From the NCBI RefSeq assembly GCF_030272615.1, contig NC_081409.1, positions 207,435,190 through 207,499,189 of the forward strand: a stretch of DNA of 64,000 bases. Reading direction: 5' to 3'. Each line of letters begins with the position of its first letter. The stretch's first letter is position 1. The notes beneath the pieces were generated by a model that had not been told where the DNA came from, did no database searches, and saw only the letters and a list, made by a program, of their open reading frames with translations. The translations under genes were made by a program, and so were the position numbers. The DNA is from Cryptomeria japonica. Lineage: Eukaryota > Streptophyta > Pinopsida > Cupressales > Cupressaceae. This document shows positions 34,635-47,725 of the stretch, one piece after another.

Positions 34635-37600
34635 TACTGCGTGGCAAAGAAAAGAAAGGAGAGGATAGTAGAGTGTGGTGTGAGGATATGTTTGCTCACC
34701 TAAGCATCTAATTTGAGTCATAGTGTATCCATGTGTGAGATTGATTCCTTTAGAAAATGACCACAATTTGTTGTGTGTGGCTTTTCCTTATCAACTCTGG
34801 TGTTTAAAAGTCACATTACATCTGTCGGAGGAATAACCGGTGTCATTTCAATCATAATTTTCACCTTAAGGGACATGAGTTCCTACCTTTGCTAGACTGT
34901 TTATCATTAGCAGAAACAGTCATTCACCAGATGTGCGCTAGGATTGGCAAAACATACTTCAGATTTGGTGCTCCTGTCTGATGCATGTGGCAACACTCTT
35001 TATGGTGTATGGGTTTGGAAAGAGGTGTTAGCTGCCAGTACTTAGATGTGGGGAAAAGTGAAAAATTTGTGTTAAAACTAGTAGGGGATATTACAACGAG
35101 TGAATGTAGTTTGTATGGAATAAGTTATGTATAATTTTATTTGGGCAATTTAGTTGATTACTTTTTGTTTTCCCGTGTTTTAGCGCGATTGAGTTTACCT
35201 TATATTGACATTTTTTAAAGCATTTAATTTGAGAATGCCTATCCAACATATAGAATGCATCAAACATCTATTATAATATATTTATAATGTATAAAGATAA
35301 TGATGCCTTGATGCATTGTAGGGGTTGGATAGCTATGCTTCGGTATAATTGATTTTATTAATGTTAGTAATCAGTGGTATGTGATGGGATGAAAATGAAA
35401 GTTGACCCTAAATCGAAAGTAATAATTGACGATATAAAAGTGTTCAAAATCTAGAAGTCAAAATCTATCTAATATAATTATTGTGGAACCTTGATTTATT
35501 TTTTATGATATTGAGATACTAAGTGACCTTAAGCCTTGACATGCATTTACAAGTACAACCTTTCTCTAGATCTAGATAAAATTATATACGAGCATTAATA
35601 GTATGATGAACTTACTTTTTTATCAAAATAGCAAATTAGGATGAATGCAAATAGCCTAGAATTGGAATATTTTCAAGCTTCTTTACCAATACTATTATAA
35701 GGCTATCAAGAATAACATTGGGAAACTAAACAAGGTACATTTCATTCATTTGAGGAACATGCAAAGTTTAAATGGAAAATAAATTATTTCGATATTGTTT
35801 TTCTTCATGGAATCATGGTAAGAGCTCCCATAATTAGTAGAATTATTGAAAAACCATACTATCACATCTATTGATATTTTCTATATATGCTTCCTAGAAT
35901 GCCAGGTTCTTTTTGATGTCGTATTTCCTTATCTTACTTGTTCCATAGTTACATGATACTAGATTTAGCATACAATCACCTAGCAATATAGGTGATAGGG
36001 ACTTTATTACTAGAGCTAAAAGTATATTTTATTCATATTTTAACATTATATAGATGACACTTTTTGGTAATTTACTTCCAATTTGGGAGGATAAGCTTTA
36101 TATAGTTGCATAATGACTGTAGACCTCTTATCTAGAAGAATCCTAAAATTTGAACAAATATGTGGACTAAGGGAAGGTAAAAAACTTGTACCAAATTATT
36201 ATATAATTATATAAAAAGGAAACCATCATGTAATTCAACGCGATGGAGTTAAGAACCATTTGTAATAATTTTGCATGACATTTCCTACTAACATATTGTT
36301 GACCATTAAGGTCATAATTAGTTATAAAAGATGAGTGTGAATATTATATAAACAATGAACTAGACTAATATAAGAGCATTGGATTACACCATATAGGGTA
36401 GAAGAGATTAGAGGGTTAAGAATTATGTTATTAATCATATTATTGAGCCTACATCTTCATACAATGATATAAATGATATAGTGTTGCTGTGACTTGAGTA
36501 TGACTTGGGCACTAATCATGCTTAATTAAAGTAGTAAGGGACCCCGACTCTATAACATTGTTCCTAAAGGGTGTTTCTATTTTTATTGAGTGAGCCAGAT
36601 ACAACTTTAAATGGATTTACTTTAGGATATAACTTTGGATGTGACAATTATGAATAGAATAATGTGATTTTATGTTTGCATCAGCACTCTGGCATAGCAT
36701 GTCTTTGGATAATAGTAAGTATGGTTTGTATAAACCAAGAGAATAAAGAGATAAACCTAATGTCTATATTGAGGAGATGAATTTATAAGAGCTTTTGGGA
36801 TCACGTCCAAGTGAAATTATAAAATTTAACCACTGTTAGTTATAATGGGATGTGTTGCCATTCTTAAGTAGAAGTGACATAGTATAGGGTTACTAAAGTG
36901 GGAATGTTTGTGCAGGCCCTTTGAGAGACTTTGTAAGGAGAACTATGTGTGACTTTGATCCATTTGGAAACAAGTTCATAGGTGGTCCTTGGTTGAAGGA
37001 TGCCCTTGTTAACTCAAGTCTATAAGAGGAGGATCTAGGGGAGATAACTCCAAGGTTTGTGGTTGTTCCTAACTTATTGACCCTTCATCTTGAATAGGCT
37101 TCAAAGGAGGCCAAAGTGGATAATAGATCGCCATGAAAGAGTTATGAAAAATTGATAATCTATATTTAATACGTAATGTGCTTTTGAATAGCAAGATAAA
37201 GGAAGTGAATGGGTTGACTACCTTATAGTTAGTATCTACTTAAGGGCATATGTTAAGTTGAGGACATCTTGTGTTGGTTCTATGTAAATTTTGTCATGTG
37301 TTTGTGAAATTTAATCAAAGACCTATAGGCTCCTAAAGTGCTTGATTATGATATATTTATCCATTTGACTAAAAATATGAAACCTATTATGTATGACCCC
37401 TAGAAAAATATGAACAACTGGGATATTTATACAACGATAGGTACTCATTGGACCATGCCAATGATCAATGTTTGAGTTGTACTACAAGGGATTAGTCAGT
37501 ATTCACCTGGTTCATGGAGTTGAAGTTGCCAATGGCTACCCTGGATATGATATGGAAGTAATTTATTATTAGATTGTGCCAATGGTGGATGCCTAGAGCT

Positions 37601-39950
37601 ACTATTGTATATTTTGGATTAGCCAACATTCACCTGGTTCACAAAGGTGAAGGCTTGCTAGAGGCCATCCATAATTTGATATGATAACAATTACATGGTT
37701 AGTTGTATTACCACACAAGTAACAATAACTAGAGTCAACCATTGTATCAGGAGGATTCACTGGCAACCACCTATATCATGGAGGTAAATGATGCCAAGTT
37801 TTACTTAGGATTGTGAAGAAGGTAAATGCTAATATCACCAAGGTCAATAGGTGGTATATGTCAAAATCTTCTTCTTCCTAGTTGGACAAAATTGTCACGA
37901 GTGGCATACTGGAAATTGAAGTTCAAATCCACTAGGATAGGTTGGTTCACTAATTTTGAAAATCCTTGGGATTGAAAAAAGACCCATGAAGTAATATAGG
38001 ATGCACTGAATCCTCTTCCTGATTGTTTGATGGTTTACTTGACCATGTTGGGTTGAGGATGAAGCCTTGGTGTTGTATTGGATGCACTAAATCCTCTTTC
38101 CAATTACCCACTAGTGTAGAAGACCAGGGAAAGGAGTGGGACCCACAATATAGTGTACAATGCATCAACATTCATTTTTAATTTGGGATGAAACATGGAC
38201 AGGAGATAGTTAGCCATTGTGGATGAGACAATCATTATTGTTTTTGTGATGCCTATTGAGCCAATCGTTATTATTTTTTTGACGCCTGTATGAGCCAAGA
38301 CCATTATTATATTTGTGATGCCTATATGAGCTAGTTGCTATTGCCTATTGATGTATGTTGGATCTACTCATTATGTATGTGATGTAGGCTGAAGATACTC
38401 ACTATGTATTTGATATGGATGGAGCTAGTTAGCTTGTGTACCTTGTGTACTAGTGACGTGTATGGGCTATAGGCGACCTATGATCACTTGGCAATCACTA
38501 TGTGTGTGATATGTGATATGACCCTTGTGCATATGCGCATGTTTTTCCACTAATGATTAGTATTGATGGGTACAAAACAAACACCTGATGGCAAGTGGTT
38601 ATCTTTTTATTGTAATAGGACCTATATTGATAGATTTACTTAATTAATAATCAAGGTTTGAAGAGAAAAAAAATTGTAGTGTCCAAGGGGTGGATTTTGC
38701 AATATTATATTCATGCATCTTGCTCTCTAGTTCCTTTTTGTCTAGTACAAGTATAATTATGTACCGATGTTGGTCATTTGATTGGTACTTAAAATTCTTT
38801 CGCTCCTCTTTCTTCTCATTTTCTTATCCCTTCATTCCGTTTTCCATTCTTCTTTTTCCTTCTCTTTTATTTTTGTAGCTCCTTCTTTTGTTGTTTTACT
38901 CATTCAAATTATAATAAATTGTTAATATCATAAATAATTATTGAACAAAAAAAATCTCAAAAATTGTGTCACATATGCTCATGTGTCATAAATTTCACAA
39001 AATATGTACATGTCGCATCTATTCATTTGTCCTTTATTTATTTACAAATACTTTTTGAATGCAAATTTTTGTGCTCATATTGAAATCAGCTATAATGCCA
39101 ACTTTGTTTTATTTTTTCTTAAAAATTTAATGATTCCATTTTAGAAGATCCATTTTTTTTCCAAAAAATAGTAGTCCATTAATTGTATATTCAATTTCCC
39201 ACAAGTTTTGCTACCACACATATTGTAGCCCGTGTAGATAACCAATTAAATTTTTTACTTGTAGTTGCTTAAGTTTATTTTTTTTATCATTTTATTGTTA
39301 CTTAGGACTATTGTTTTTCCATCATAAAGTAGACCTACCCAAGTATTGGATCAATGCAGAGCTAGTTGATTGGAAAGAATATGTGGATGAAGTATAACCT
39401 TAGTGTTGGATGTGTATGGAACCAAATATAATGTATTTCTGCAAGTGTATGATTTTCACATGTGTTGATCTTGCATAGAGTAAAGATGTTTGTGCAAGAG
39501 TTGATAATGTCATAGTTGAAAGAAGTACAAACTCCTAAAGTAATACAATGCGACCAAAGAGTGCACATGCATGATTTTACTATGATTTATTTTACAAATG
39601 TAAGAATTATGACTACATAGATGTGTTTTAAGCCATTAGAAATCTTAAATCTTTTCTAATGAATCTTGGTAATGTACAAGAATATTTTAGCATCATATGT
39701 GTTGATGTTGAACGGATGTGTAAAAATTTAAGTTACAGAAAATTATGTACATACAATTCATCCTTTCTTGTATAGAAATGGCCTTCATTGTACATCTATT
39801 TCTTAGATCAAGAACTTGGCTAAATATGATTTGGAAAAATACTAGATGTATTGAACTATCGTGTAATTGTATCAAGATCTTATACCTTTTCTTTTAAAAT
39901 GGTGTCCTCATTATGTTGTGTTGAATATTGTTGAGAAGTTTACTTGAATG
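34635..39950. other. 5.3 kb without recognisable genes
   Basis: AT-rich with no long frame and no transposon protein I can recognise. Small diverged repeats are visible. At about 37489 and 37617 the phrase attag(t/c)c(a/)..attcacctggttca recurs (period near 130). From about 38235 to 38350 a unit like gatgcctat.tgagcca...attatt recurs roughly every 33-48 bases. The rest looks like old, unidentifiable repeat debris. Confidence 0.5.
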
Positions 39951-41262
39951 TGTTGTTGTCATTGATGTCAACATATTTCTCTGTGTCCCAGTGTTCTAGT
40001 CCGATTAAGTAAGTTGGTTTGGCTAGTGTGTTGCAAATGAGTTGCTTCAGATTAAGGGTTTTGAGATAAGTATCTCTAGTTGATTCAGCTAAAGTTTCAA
40101 AGGTTTGCATGGAGATTTGATTGAGTTATGAGATCTGGTATTGCGGTTGGTTTTTTTGTTGATTGATGTTCTGAATTTTTCTCTACATTGATCCGTGTTG
40201 CAATATCTTGGTTTGAATATTTGGCAGAGTGTTTGGGGCATTCTAGTGTGTCCTTAATTCAAATGGTTAATGATTTGGAGGTCTGCAAGTGTATCTTTCA
40301 ATTTTACAGTCAGTTTAGTTAGTGTTCTTGAAGTTCGATATAGTGATGATGAAGATTCTAGTAAGTGGTGATGTTGTGGTTCTTTTTGTGGTAATTCATT
40401 TTGTTTGTGTATGTTTCTAGATCATTTCCTATTTGTGTTGATGGTCTGCATCGATCGTTGTGCGCATTATTGATGATTTTCCTTGATTCGGTGGTGTTCT
40501 TCATGTTCTTGGCCAACATGATGATTGTAGCGTGTTGTGGATGTTCAAAGTGTAATTCTTGGATGTCTTTCATGTTCAAGATGGTGATTTAAGTCCATAC
40601 CATGTCATAGCTGACATTGTTTCAATCTGCATATAATATTGTAGCGTGTGTGGTTATATTTTGTAATTTGTGTTGTGGGTTGATCCGACCTTGAAAGATA
40701 GGTTGATGATATGTATAAATTAATGTAATATCATGTTATAGATGTATCTACAATATCTGTGAATGTGTGTGATGTTCTAATAATGCTTTGATCTTTTGGT
40801 AGCTGAGAAGAAGTGTGAAGAAGTGTGAAAAAGAAGTATATGTGTTGAACCGGAACTAGAACTAGCCATGAGGAGATTCTATTCTATCAATTCATGATCT
40901 TCTGGATGTAATCGAATGTTTTTGTAAGACACTCAGTCTTCCCCAAGGTTGTAGCCCTTGTTGTTATTGTGTTTGAGCAGTGAGCTCTAGGTAGTGTGCC
41001 TGAATGCATGTGCATTCCCCATTGTAATAATTCATGTACTTCTAACAAGGTATCATCATATTGTGGGTAGGTTCCCACAGTGGGCTTTTCCTTAACCGTG
41101 TTTTCCACAACAAAAATATCGGTACAATTTTGTGTGTTATTGATGTGGTGTTGATTTATGCTTTCACTGTTATTTATCAGATCTGAAATTGTGTTTAAGT
41201 AAACTTTTTGAGAAAATTGATTCACCCCCACCCCCTCTCAGTTTTCTTCCTTGTTGCCAACA
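39951..41262 (+). repeat. probable copia-type solo LTR (about 1.3 kb)
   Basis: Begins TGTTGTTGTCATTGATGTC and ends TTGTTGCCAACA, with ttcacccccaccccctctcag shortly before the end, the same terminal signature as the other copia LTRs here. I could not find a matching 5-bp duplication at the exact ends, so the boundaries are approximate or the flank is rearranged. Confidence 0.6.
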
Positions 41263-44193
41263 TGCTGGTCAAAACCTATAGGAACTAGCTAAAAAATTAT
41301 GATGGATTATACCCTTTCTTGTATAACAATTTTCTCATTATGCTAGTGAAAACCTAGAGGTGTTAAAATAGAAAGTGGAATTGATGATGTACAATGTGTG
41401 GCTTATTTTTGTATATGGTTACTAATTACTTATAGTTGTGAACTCATAAATATTTTACAAATCTAAGAAGTCAATGATGATTCAAATCTATTATACTTCT
41501 ACCTAGAAACCAAGAAAATTCTAGAGTAGTTAACTAGTGTGATAATGGTCTAAAATAAGGTTTTGATTATGCATGTGTGCCTATGCCAAGGGGATCTTAC
41601 CCTTTACTCCCACACCTAAATAAGAGGATGTCATTTTTCCTAAGCATCCTTATTTCTTGAGAATTTGATATTTGTATGAAAAAGATAGAATAAAGGGATT
41701 GAATAGTGTTAATACCTTTGATAGATCATCATTGCTAGATGAAGTGGATCAGTAGAATAGAATACTAAATTGACATTATAATTAGTTGAACATTATTGAG
41801 AAGAACCATGGAATGAGTCTAAAACTTGGCTATTAAGTAAAATTCATAATGCTCCACGTGTTATATTGCCAATGGTAGTTGTAATATTTTGATGTGTGCA
41901 TGAATGTTTCTTATTTTTGAGTTTAGAGTTGTAGAGGCTCTCCTTCTATAAATATTCATTGAGGGAACAATTGAATATTGATACATAGTTTATTGTGGAT
42001 GTAATGGTTTAAATGCATTATGAATTGAAGATGCCATTTAGATCTTATTGATCTATGTAGCATAAAAGAGACACTAATGTTTTTTTATGAGAATTATTGT
42101 AGTTTAACATAATTATGATACCCACAAGCATTTGATTGTACATAACAAACATTGATTTATACATCTAAAGATATTTTATTTGTACATAATAATTTTTATC
42201 ATTCTATCTACAAATTAGAGATCATATTTTGTTTGCTATATTCTTTTAGCATCTTATCTGCTTAGTTGGAGATCTACATATTTATATAATCATGTGTCTT
42301 ATATTACTTTCTATAATAAGTGAAATCTTTTACCCTTCTCTTTACTTTCACTATTCTAAGGATATTTCTTTCTCAAGAGAGTTGAAGTTACTGTATATCT
42401 TGAATATGTGATAAATTTTAGGATATGTTCTGTATGGAGCACCCATTGCAAGGAAAATTCAAATTTACTTTTTCTTTACATTGATTGGTAGTTTTTATTT
42501 AGTATGCATTTGTTTTCTTAGTAGTTAGTATGCACATCCATGTGGAAGAAAATATAATTGTAAAATGGTATACTGTACCTTTTACATAGATCAGTCCAAG
42601 GTGCATGGGATAAGTTCCACATAGAGAAGAATAACTAATCAAGATAGAAATAACACAATTGTAGCCCAGCTATTGAACCCAATACAAAACTTGGAGATCT
42701 AACCTAAATAATTCTGAATCCTATCCCAGCTAACCTTAATGTGTGAATAGGAGATAAAGTTGGAAACACTCTTAACCCTAGTTTGTGAATAGGAGATGAA
42801 CTTGAGAAGACCTTTCTTTCACCTTTGAATAACTTCGTTGGACACCCTTATCTCAAGTGCATGACAAAGAGATAGACATGAGAAGACATATCTTCCACCT
42901 TTGAATAATTGTCTAGGAAACATAGCTTTCCAAGTCCTTAAATCAAGAATAAATTGGGGAAGCCCCCACAACTCAACCAACCTAGAGTACCATGAGTAGA
43001 GAATTGTTAAAAAGTCTTATGATCATTTAAAGTTGAATATAAGTTATATTTTAAATAATAATATGTTGTTTTTAGAACAACAAATAATATTTTTGTGTTC
43101 AACTACTATGCCAATTGTGATATATATAAAGAATGGAGATAACAAAGTTTATTGTTTTGTTTCTTTTCCTTTTTTTGACAAAGAGGTGAACCTCATATAT
43201 ATAATTATATTAAGAACAATAAAAAATTTATAAAACAATCATAAGGTTGAGCCTTATAAGAGCACTCAGAACCAACATCAACGGTGAGATCCAAATATAA
43301 AAAATCTGGTCACTCCATGACATATTAAACCCATGAATATGCTCCTAAAGCTTAAACAGTAGCATAAACAAATCCAAATAGATAGGGGAGGAACATTATC
43401 CAGATTTGACAAAAATATTGATACATCCTCCAAAGGCCCCAAAGTCACTAGAAACTGTAGGACAATAACACCACCATGATAAATTCCAGACCATAAGAAC
43501 CCTTCACAGTCACAAGCCTCACAAAATTGAAGCATCTCCAAAAGTCAAGATTATGGAAGAAGCTAAAATTAAGATGTTGTATAGAAGTGGAGAGAACCTT
43601 TCCACCAATCTCTCTTTTACATATTCAGAATTAGATGGGTTCAAAGAAAGATATTGAAATTATTTACATTGCATATAAGTTACATTCTAAATAAGAATAT
43701 CATATGGTTCTAATAACAAATGATCAAGAATCCAAAACTTAGAAGACTTGGTCTTTACGAGGTTCACTGCATCAAGCCGTACACTCAAAATTCATAAGGA
43801 AAGTCAGAAAAGTATAAATATAATGAACAGTAGTGCAGGTTTGAGGGATTGCTGGAAAGAGAAGCATCTGAGATAAGAAAAGAAAAAGCATCTGAAATAT
43901 ATCCAAAATGAATCTCCATAGAATTTTATTTTTTAAATTTAAAAAATTGTACTTTAGGCAGATCAAATCCCATAGAATTAAACGTCTGGATTTAAGATAA
44001 AGTGTATATATATTCATTCTCTGCTGCAAAATTACAAAATATCCTATATCACATCTTTCAAGATTACTACTTCTATAGTAAAATAAATACTGAGTGAAAG
44101 GTAATTCCAAACTTGTCAGGTAAGAAATACTGCATGTGGTTTAAAATTATCATGCATATATGATCCAGATTTTCTGTTAGTGCTCCCCACTGA
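41263..44193. other. intergenic region downstream of the OMT gene
   Basis: No gene or named repeat recognised. Around 42750-42920 two similar phrases (gtgtgaataggagat..a.ttg; agaaga.(c/)atctttc(c/)acctttgaata) hint at an old local duplication. The last few hundred bases would hold the OMT 3' untranslated region and polyadenylation signals, which I cannot place with certainty. Confidence 0.45.
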
Positions 44194-45523
44194 CTATTTA
44201 GAAATTTCTATGAATGATGGAAGGAAAGGTAATTTAATGACACTGTAACTGTTGAACCCTGCTTTGTAAAACAGGTCCTCAAATTCTTTCCGTGTTCTTT
44301 CTTTCCCACCGATAGAAGCAGCCATCATACACATATCAAGCAACAATCCTGCTTGCCTCTTCATCCCCCCATCATCATCAATAACTGCATCCACAATTAA
44401 TACTTTCCCGTCCTCTGGTATTGCTTCATAGCAGTTTTTTAAGATTTTTAAACACTGTTCATTATCCCAGTCATGTAAAATCCACTGCAGAAAAACCAAC
44501 AAAAGTATCATGTAAAATCAGCCTTTTTAAAGTAAAATTTTATTTATGTACAACAAAATTTAAAAGCCCACCTTCATAAAAATTGCATCTGCACAAGGAA
44601 TTTGCTCAAACATATTGCCCTCCACATGCTCTACTCCTGCATTTACAGGGAATTTAATCGAACTTGTTGCTCTTCACATGCTCTTCTCCATAAAATTTAG
44701 AAATAAAAAAATTTACCAGTTATCTAACCATAGAGGAAATTGAAATTAATGCCACCCTCCAAAAATCTAAATACTTATTTTCTATAAAGTTTAGAGATGG
44801 AGAAGATTACTGACCTTGTATGGGAGATGCAGTCCTTATGACATGAGGTAGGTCGAGATTGATGCCATGAATGTGGGGATATTCTGCAACTATTACAGAT
44901 ATGGCAGACCCTACCCCTCCTGCAACATCCACCACACTCTTGAAGTTCTTAAACCCATCATAAATCTTCACTACATGAGCCACTAAAGGGCCAGTATTAG
45001 TCGCCATGCCCTCGTTTAAAATCCTGTTTGCTTCAGGATTATTGCTCATGTACTCAAATATACCCATGCCATTGGCTTTGGTGAATGCAGGGCAGCCTTC
45101 TATGACAGAGTCATGAAGATGCTGATACCCATCTATTATGCACTTTAGATTAATGGCCAACACAGTGGGTGCACAGGATTTTTGGGCATCATTTTTAACC
45201 AGCAACTTAGAGAGGCCGGTGAGGCCATATTTGAATAGGGGAGTACCACCATAATCTACTGTAGTCTCTTCTGTGAACACACCGATGGAAGCCAGAAGCC
45301 TCATGATTCTAAACAGGTATTCAGTATGGGCAGGTTTATTGGTGGAAGTAAAAATATGAGAAGCAATTTGGTCCACAGAGAGGGGATTCTCAATACCATG
45401 CATGGCAATAATGTCAGGAATGTTAAGCAAAACAGCAGCTTGAAGGGCCATGGGCTTGGCTGCTGATAGAATGATTTCATAAAGCTCGAGATGCGCTTCC
45501 ATGGAAGACTTTGATGAAGCCAT
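44194..45523 (-). CDS. COMT-type plant O-methyltransferase, three exons, apparently complete
   Basis: Exons are 45523-44815, 44636-44572 and 44484-44194, joined at GT-AG introns of 178 and 87 bases, giving about 354 residues, normal for this family. It begins MASSKSSMEAHLELYE. The N-terminal dimerisation domain spans about residues 1-110. The Rossmann-like domain has VVDVAGGVGSALSVIV (SAM loop), GINLDLPHVI and, across the splice, GVEHVEGNMFEQIP. Exon 3 gives WILHDWDNEQCLKILKNC with the expected catalytic His, then GGKERTRKEFEDLFYKAGF and the stop after FIEISK. Family members transfer a methyl group from S-adenosylmethionine to a hydroxyl of phenylpropanoids, flavonoids or similar metabolites in the cytosol. 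The substrate cannot be read from sequence. The start is chosen because the frame, the TATA-like box and the paralogue copies all agree. Confidence 0.9.
44637..44690 (-). repeat. decayed tandem copy of OMT exon 2 in intron 1
   Basis: Read on the minus strand, the 54 bases just upstream of exon 2 (ggagaagagcatgtgaagag...aaattccctgtaaatgcag) align with exon 2 itself (ggagtagagcatgtggaggg...aaattccttgtgcagatgca). The extra copy would introduce a TAA. Its end supplies the AG acceptor for the true exon. Confidence 0.7.
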
Positions 45524-45553
45524 GGTTTGTCTAATCTATTACAAACGTTTTCA

Positions 45554-45562
45554 ATTTATAGA
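45554..45562 (-). promoter_or_regulatory. TATA-like box upstream of the OMT start
   Basis: CTATAAATT on the minus strand, about 31 bases before the ATG. If used, the leader would be very short, so the true start may depend on another element. The same position is CTAGAAATT in the truncated 4804 copy and is unchanged in the 51714 copy. Confidence 0.35.
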
Positions 45563-45893
45563 AACTTCATGAATAGAGTTGGACATGTTTTTCCCTTGAA
45601 ACTTGGAGTTAGCATATCTATACCAGACAGTCGTGGAACAACATGACCTGTCGCCCATTGTTTTAAATATTTGATGTTTAAATAGAACGTGTAATATTGT
45701 TGTAAACTGCCTTTTAGTGTTGTAATATATTGGAAGTCGTTGCAGGCATCTTATCAATTTTTGTCTCATCGATTACAAACTGTTCATGAACACTGAAACA
45801 ACGATGCAACAATAATGAAATGTTGTCATTTTTAAATATCAAATCGTTTCCAACTGTTTTTTTTCAGACTGCTTCCAACTGTTTACCACTTTT

Positions 45894-46200
45894 TGTTGGC
45901 ATTAATTTCTTCGTCCACCTACCTAGAGGCTCCATATTGTCAAACGGAGCATTTAATATAGAAGTTATCCATGTGCCCTGACTGCATTGCATTTAGACAG
46001 TTCCAAGACCTCTATAAATAAGAGGCATTTGTATATGTTCAGTAGTCCCAGTTGAGTCCAGCTCCGTAGAGCTGTAAGGGGTCGTAGAATTCAGCTGTAT
46101 GTAATGGTCTTTGAAGACGAATGAGCTGAATCTCTGATATCACTTAGAAGGATCAGGGGAGACACAAATTTTTATATTTATCAATAGAACCATTGCAGCT
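45894..46200 (+). repeat. short copia LTR fragment joined to its own inverted end
   Basis: Starts TGTTGGCATTAATTTC and follows the LTR seen complete at 53133-53503, including the TATA box ctctataaataag near 46012. At gaatgagctga (about 46120) it switches to the reverse complement of the LTR end with its primer-site-like TGATATCAGAG (seen as ctctgatatca). All three other copies of the block share this fusion, so it predates their duplication. Confidence 0.75.
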
Positions 46201-46489
46201 AATAGCACTTGCAATGTGTTATAATAGGAAGAGGTTAATTGTATGTGAAATGTTGTGAGGGGTGCATGATTGGTTGTACCCAACATTCAGTATTGTTACA
46301 AGACTTTAAATATTGATGAACCATGTATCTGGAAATGATTTTTGTAGAACTAGCGAGCACAGCGGCTGGTTACCCATGTGTCTCGGTAGATGGACTGTTT
46401 TTCATATGAACTCAATTATCAATGGCGGTACAAAAGGAGAAGGCCACAATGAAGATCTAAATGTGTGTGCATTATATGTTAGATCCCCA

Positions 46490-46735
46490 TCATGTGATAG
46501 GTTCATGGTAATCCAAAAACCATTTGTGAGGTTGGTGGTCATCTGAAACCACTTGTATTTGAGGTTCGTGGTAAGCCAAAACCACTTGAGTACAAAGTCG
46601 TGTGGTCAGTAGAAACCTCTAGTATGTGAAGTTCGTGGTCAGTAAAAACCACTTGAATGCAAAGTTTATGGTCAACTAAAAACCATTTGTGAAAAGAGTT
46701 TGTGGTTAGCTAGAAACCACTTGCGAAGTCTATTG
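46490..46735. repeat. array of short hairpin-forming repeats (GTGGT...ACCAC)
   Basis: About six units of roughly 40-45 bases, each carrying a gttcgtggt or variant followed within about 20 bases by aaccact or variant, so each unit can fold on itself. Copies of the array lie at about 48775-49035 (inverted) and 52680-52925, with pieces at 50435-50500 and 50730-50790. Confidence 0.75.
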
Positions 46736-46865
46736 GTTAGGGGTAAGCAGTAAAAATCCAAGATGATTATGATGAGGGAAAGTCAGAAGATTGAAGTAGC
46801 ACACTAAAGCCCACTTAAACAGAACTTGTATAAGCATTGTAAATGGGTACCTAATAAGGCTTTAA

Positions 46866-47673
46866 TGAAAAGTTATGTCGCTTTCAAAGAGCAGAAATAA
46901 TGAAGGGTTGCACTCTTTCAAAAGGTGCTAATGGTGAAAAGGTGTGTCTCTTGCCAAAGGGCATGCATGACGAAGAGGTGTGACCTCTCCCTCACATTGA
47001 GAGATATAAAGGAAAGGAAGCACAGCATCCAATAACATCACCATGGATTGATAAGATCAGAACTGTTATTAAGTTACAGGCAGTAACAACTTTGTTCTTA
47101 GTGGTATTCATGGGGATGAGCTCAGAATGTATGCTTAATATATGAAACTTGATAATGTTTTGATGCAGAATTAATAGTAATATTAATATGGACTGCTATA
47201 TGTATGACGATCATACTTAGTTTCATATATATATTCATAATACATAAGAAATTAGTATATTTATAGTCTAAATCATGTTATTACTGTCAGTATTTAAGAA
47301 GATGGGAATGCGATGTTCAAAAGAGGGGCAGTCTAAATCCAAGCAATAGGTTAAGTCCCAACATAGGGTAGGGATCAGCGACCCATAAGCCTTGAGGGTA
47401 TAGACCCAAAATAGGTAGGGGCTTGGATCTGTAAACTTTGAGGGAACCTACTGTATTTGGTCTCTAAGCGCTTTGGTAACATACATAAACCCTTCTCCCT
47501 TAAAACTGAAGTAGTAGCAGGATCTGATATCTATATTAAAAACTATGAATAGTGAAATTAATAATCTAATGAGGAAAATAAATAAGAACTTGTTAATAAA
47601 TAATTGAAGAATATCAATCAATTTTAGTATATTGAAATAGATCAAGTAGGGGACATTACAGATGTAATGTTCA
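46866..47673. repeat. LTR-like direct repeat, copy 1
   Basis: About 808 bases nearly identical to 47726-48533. Read on the minus strand it contains TGTAATGTCCCC, a common plant LTR start, preceded by the palindrome ACATTACAGATGTAATGT. On the plus strand a TATA-like tataaagg lies at about 47025. Orientation is therefore uncertain. No coding sequence. Confidence 0.65.
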
Positions 47674-47725
47674 TTTATCCCACATTGGTAAAATTCATAA
47701 TCAGATTACATGGCAGATCTGATTA

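Larger units (their letters stand above)
45524..46865. repeat. OMT upstream segment, duplicated at 51715-53057
   Basis: Almost base-for-base the same as 51715-53057, including the OMT 5' flank, the partial short copia LTR and the hairpin array. Parts also occur inverted at 48562-49677 and 49741-50363. The repeated content and few differences indicate recent duplication. Confidence 0.9.

Noticed and set aside
39929-41270. Alternative ends for the LTR-like block to obtain a 5-bp duplication
   Set aside because: No pair of ends with TG...CA gave matching flanks, so I left the boundaries approximate.
43278-44110. Two 90-110 residue minus-strand frames left of the OMT gene
   Set aside because: No recognisable domain, composition like surrounding AT-rich DNA, and no splice or motif support.
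45551-45769. 72-residue frame upstream of the OMT gene, also at 51742-51960 and 50161-50382
   Set aside because: Lies in the OMT 5' flank, has no plausible domain, and is repeated only because the flank is duplicated.
46313-46546. 77-residue frame found three times (also 52504-52737 and inverted 48991-49224)
   Set aside because: Repetition follows the duplicated DNA block; half of the frame lies in the hairpin array and no protein family is recognisable.
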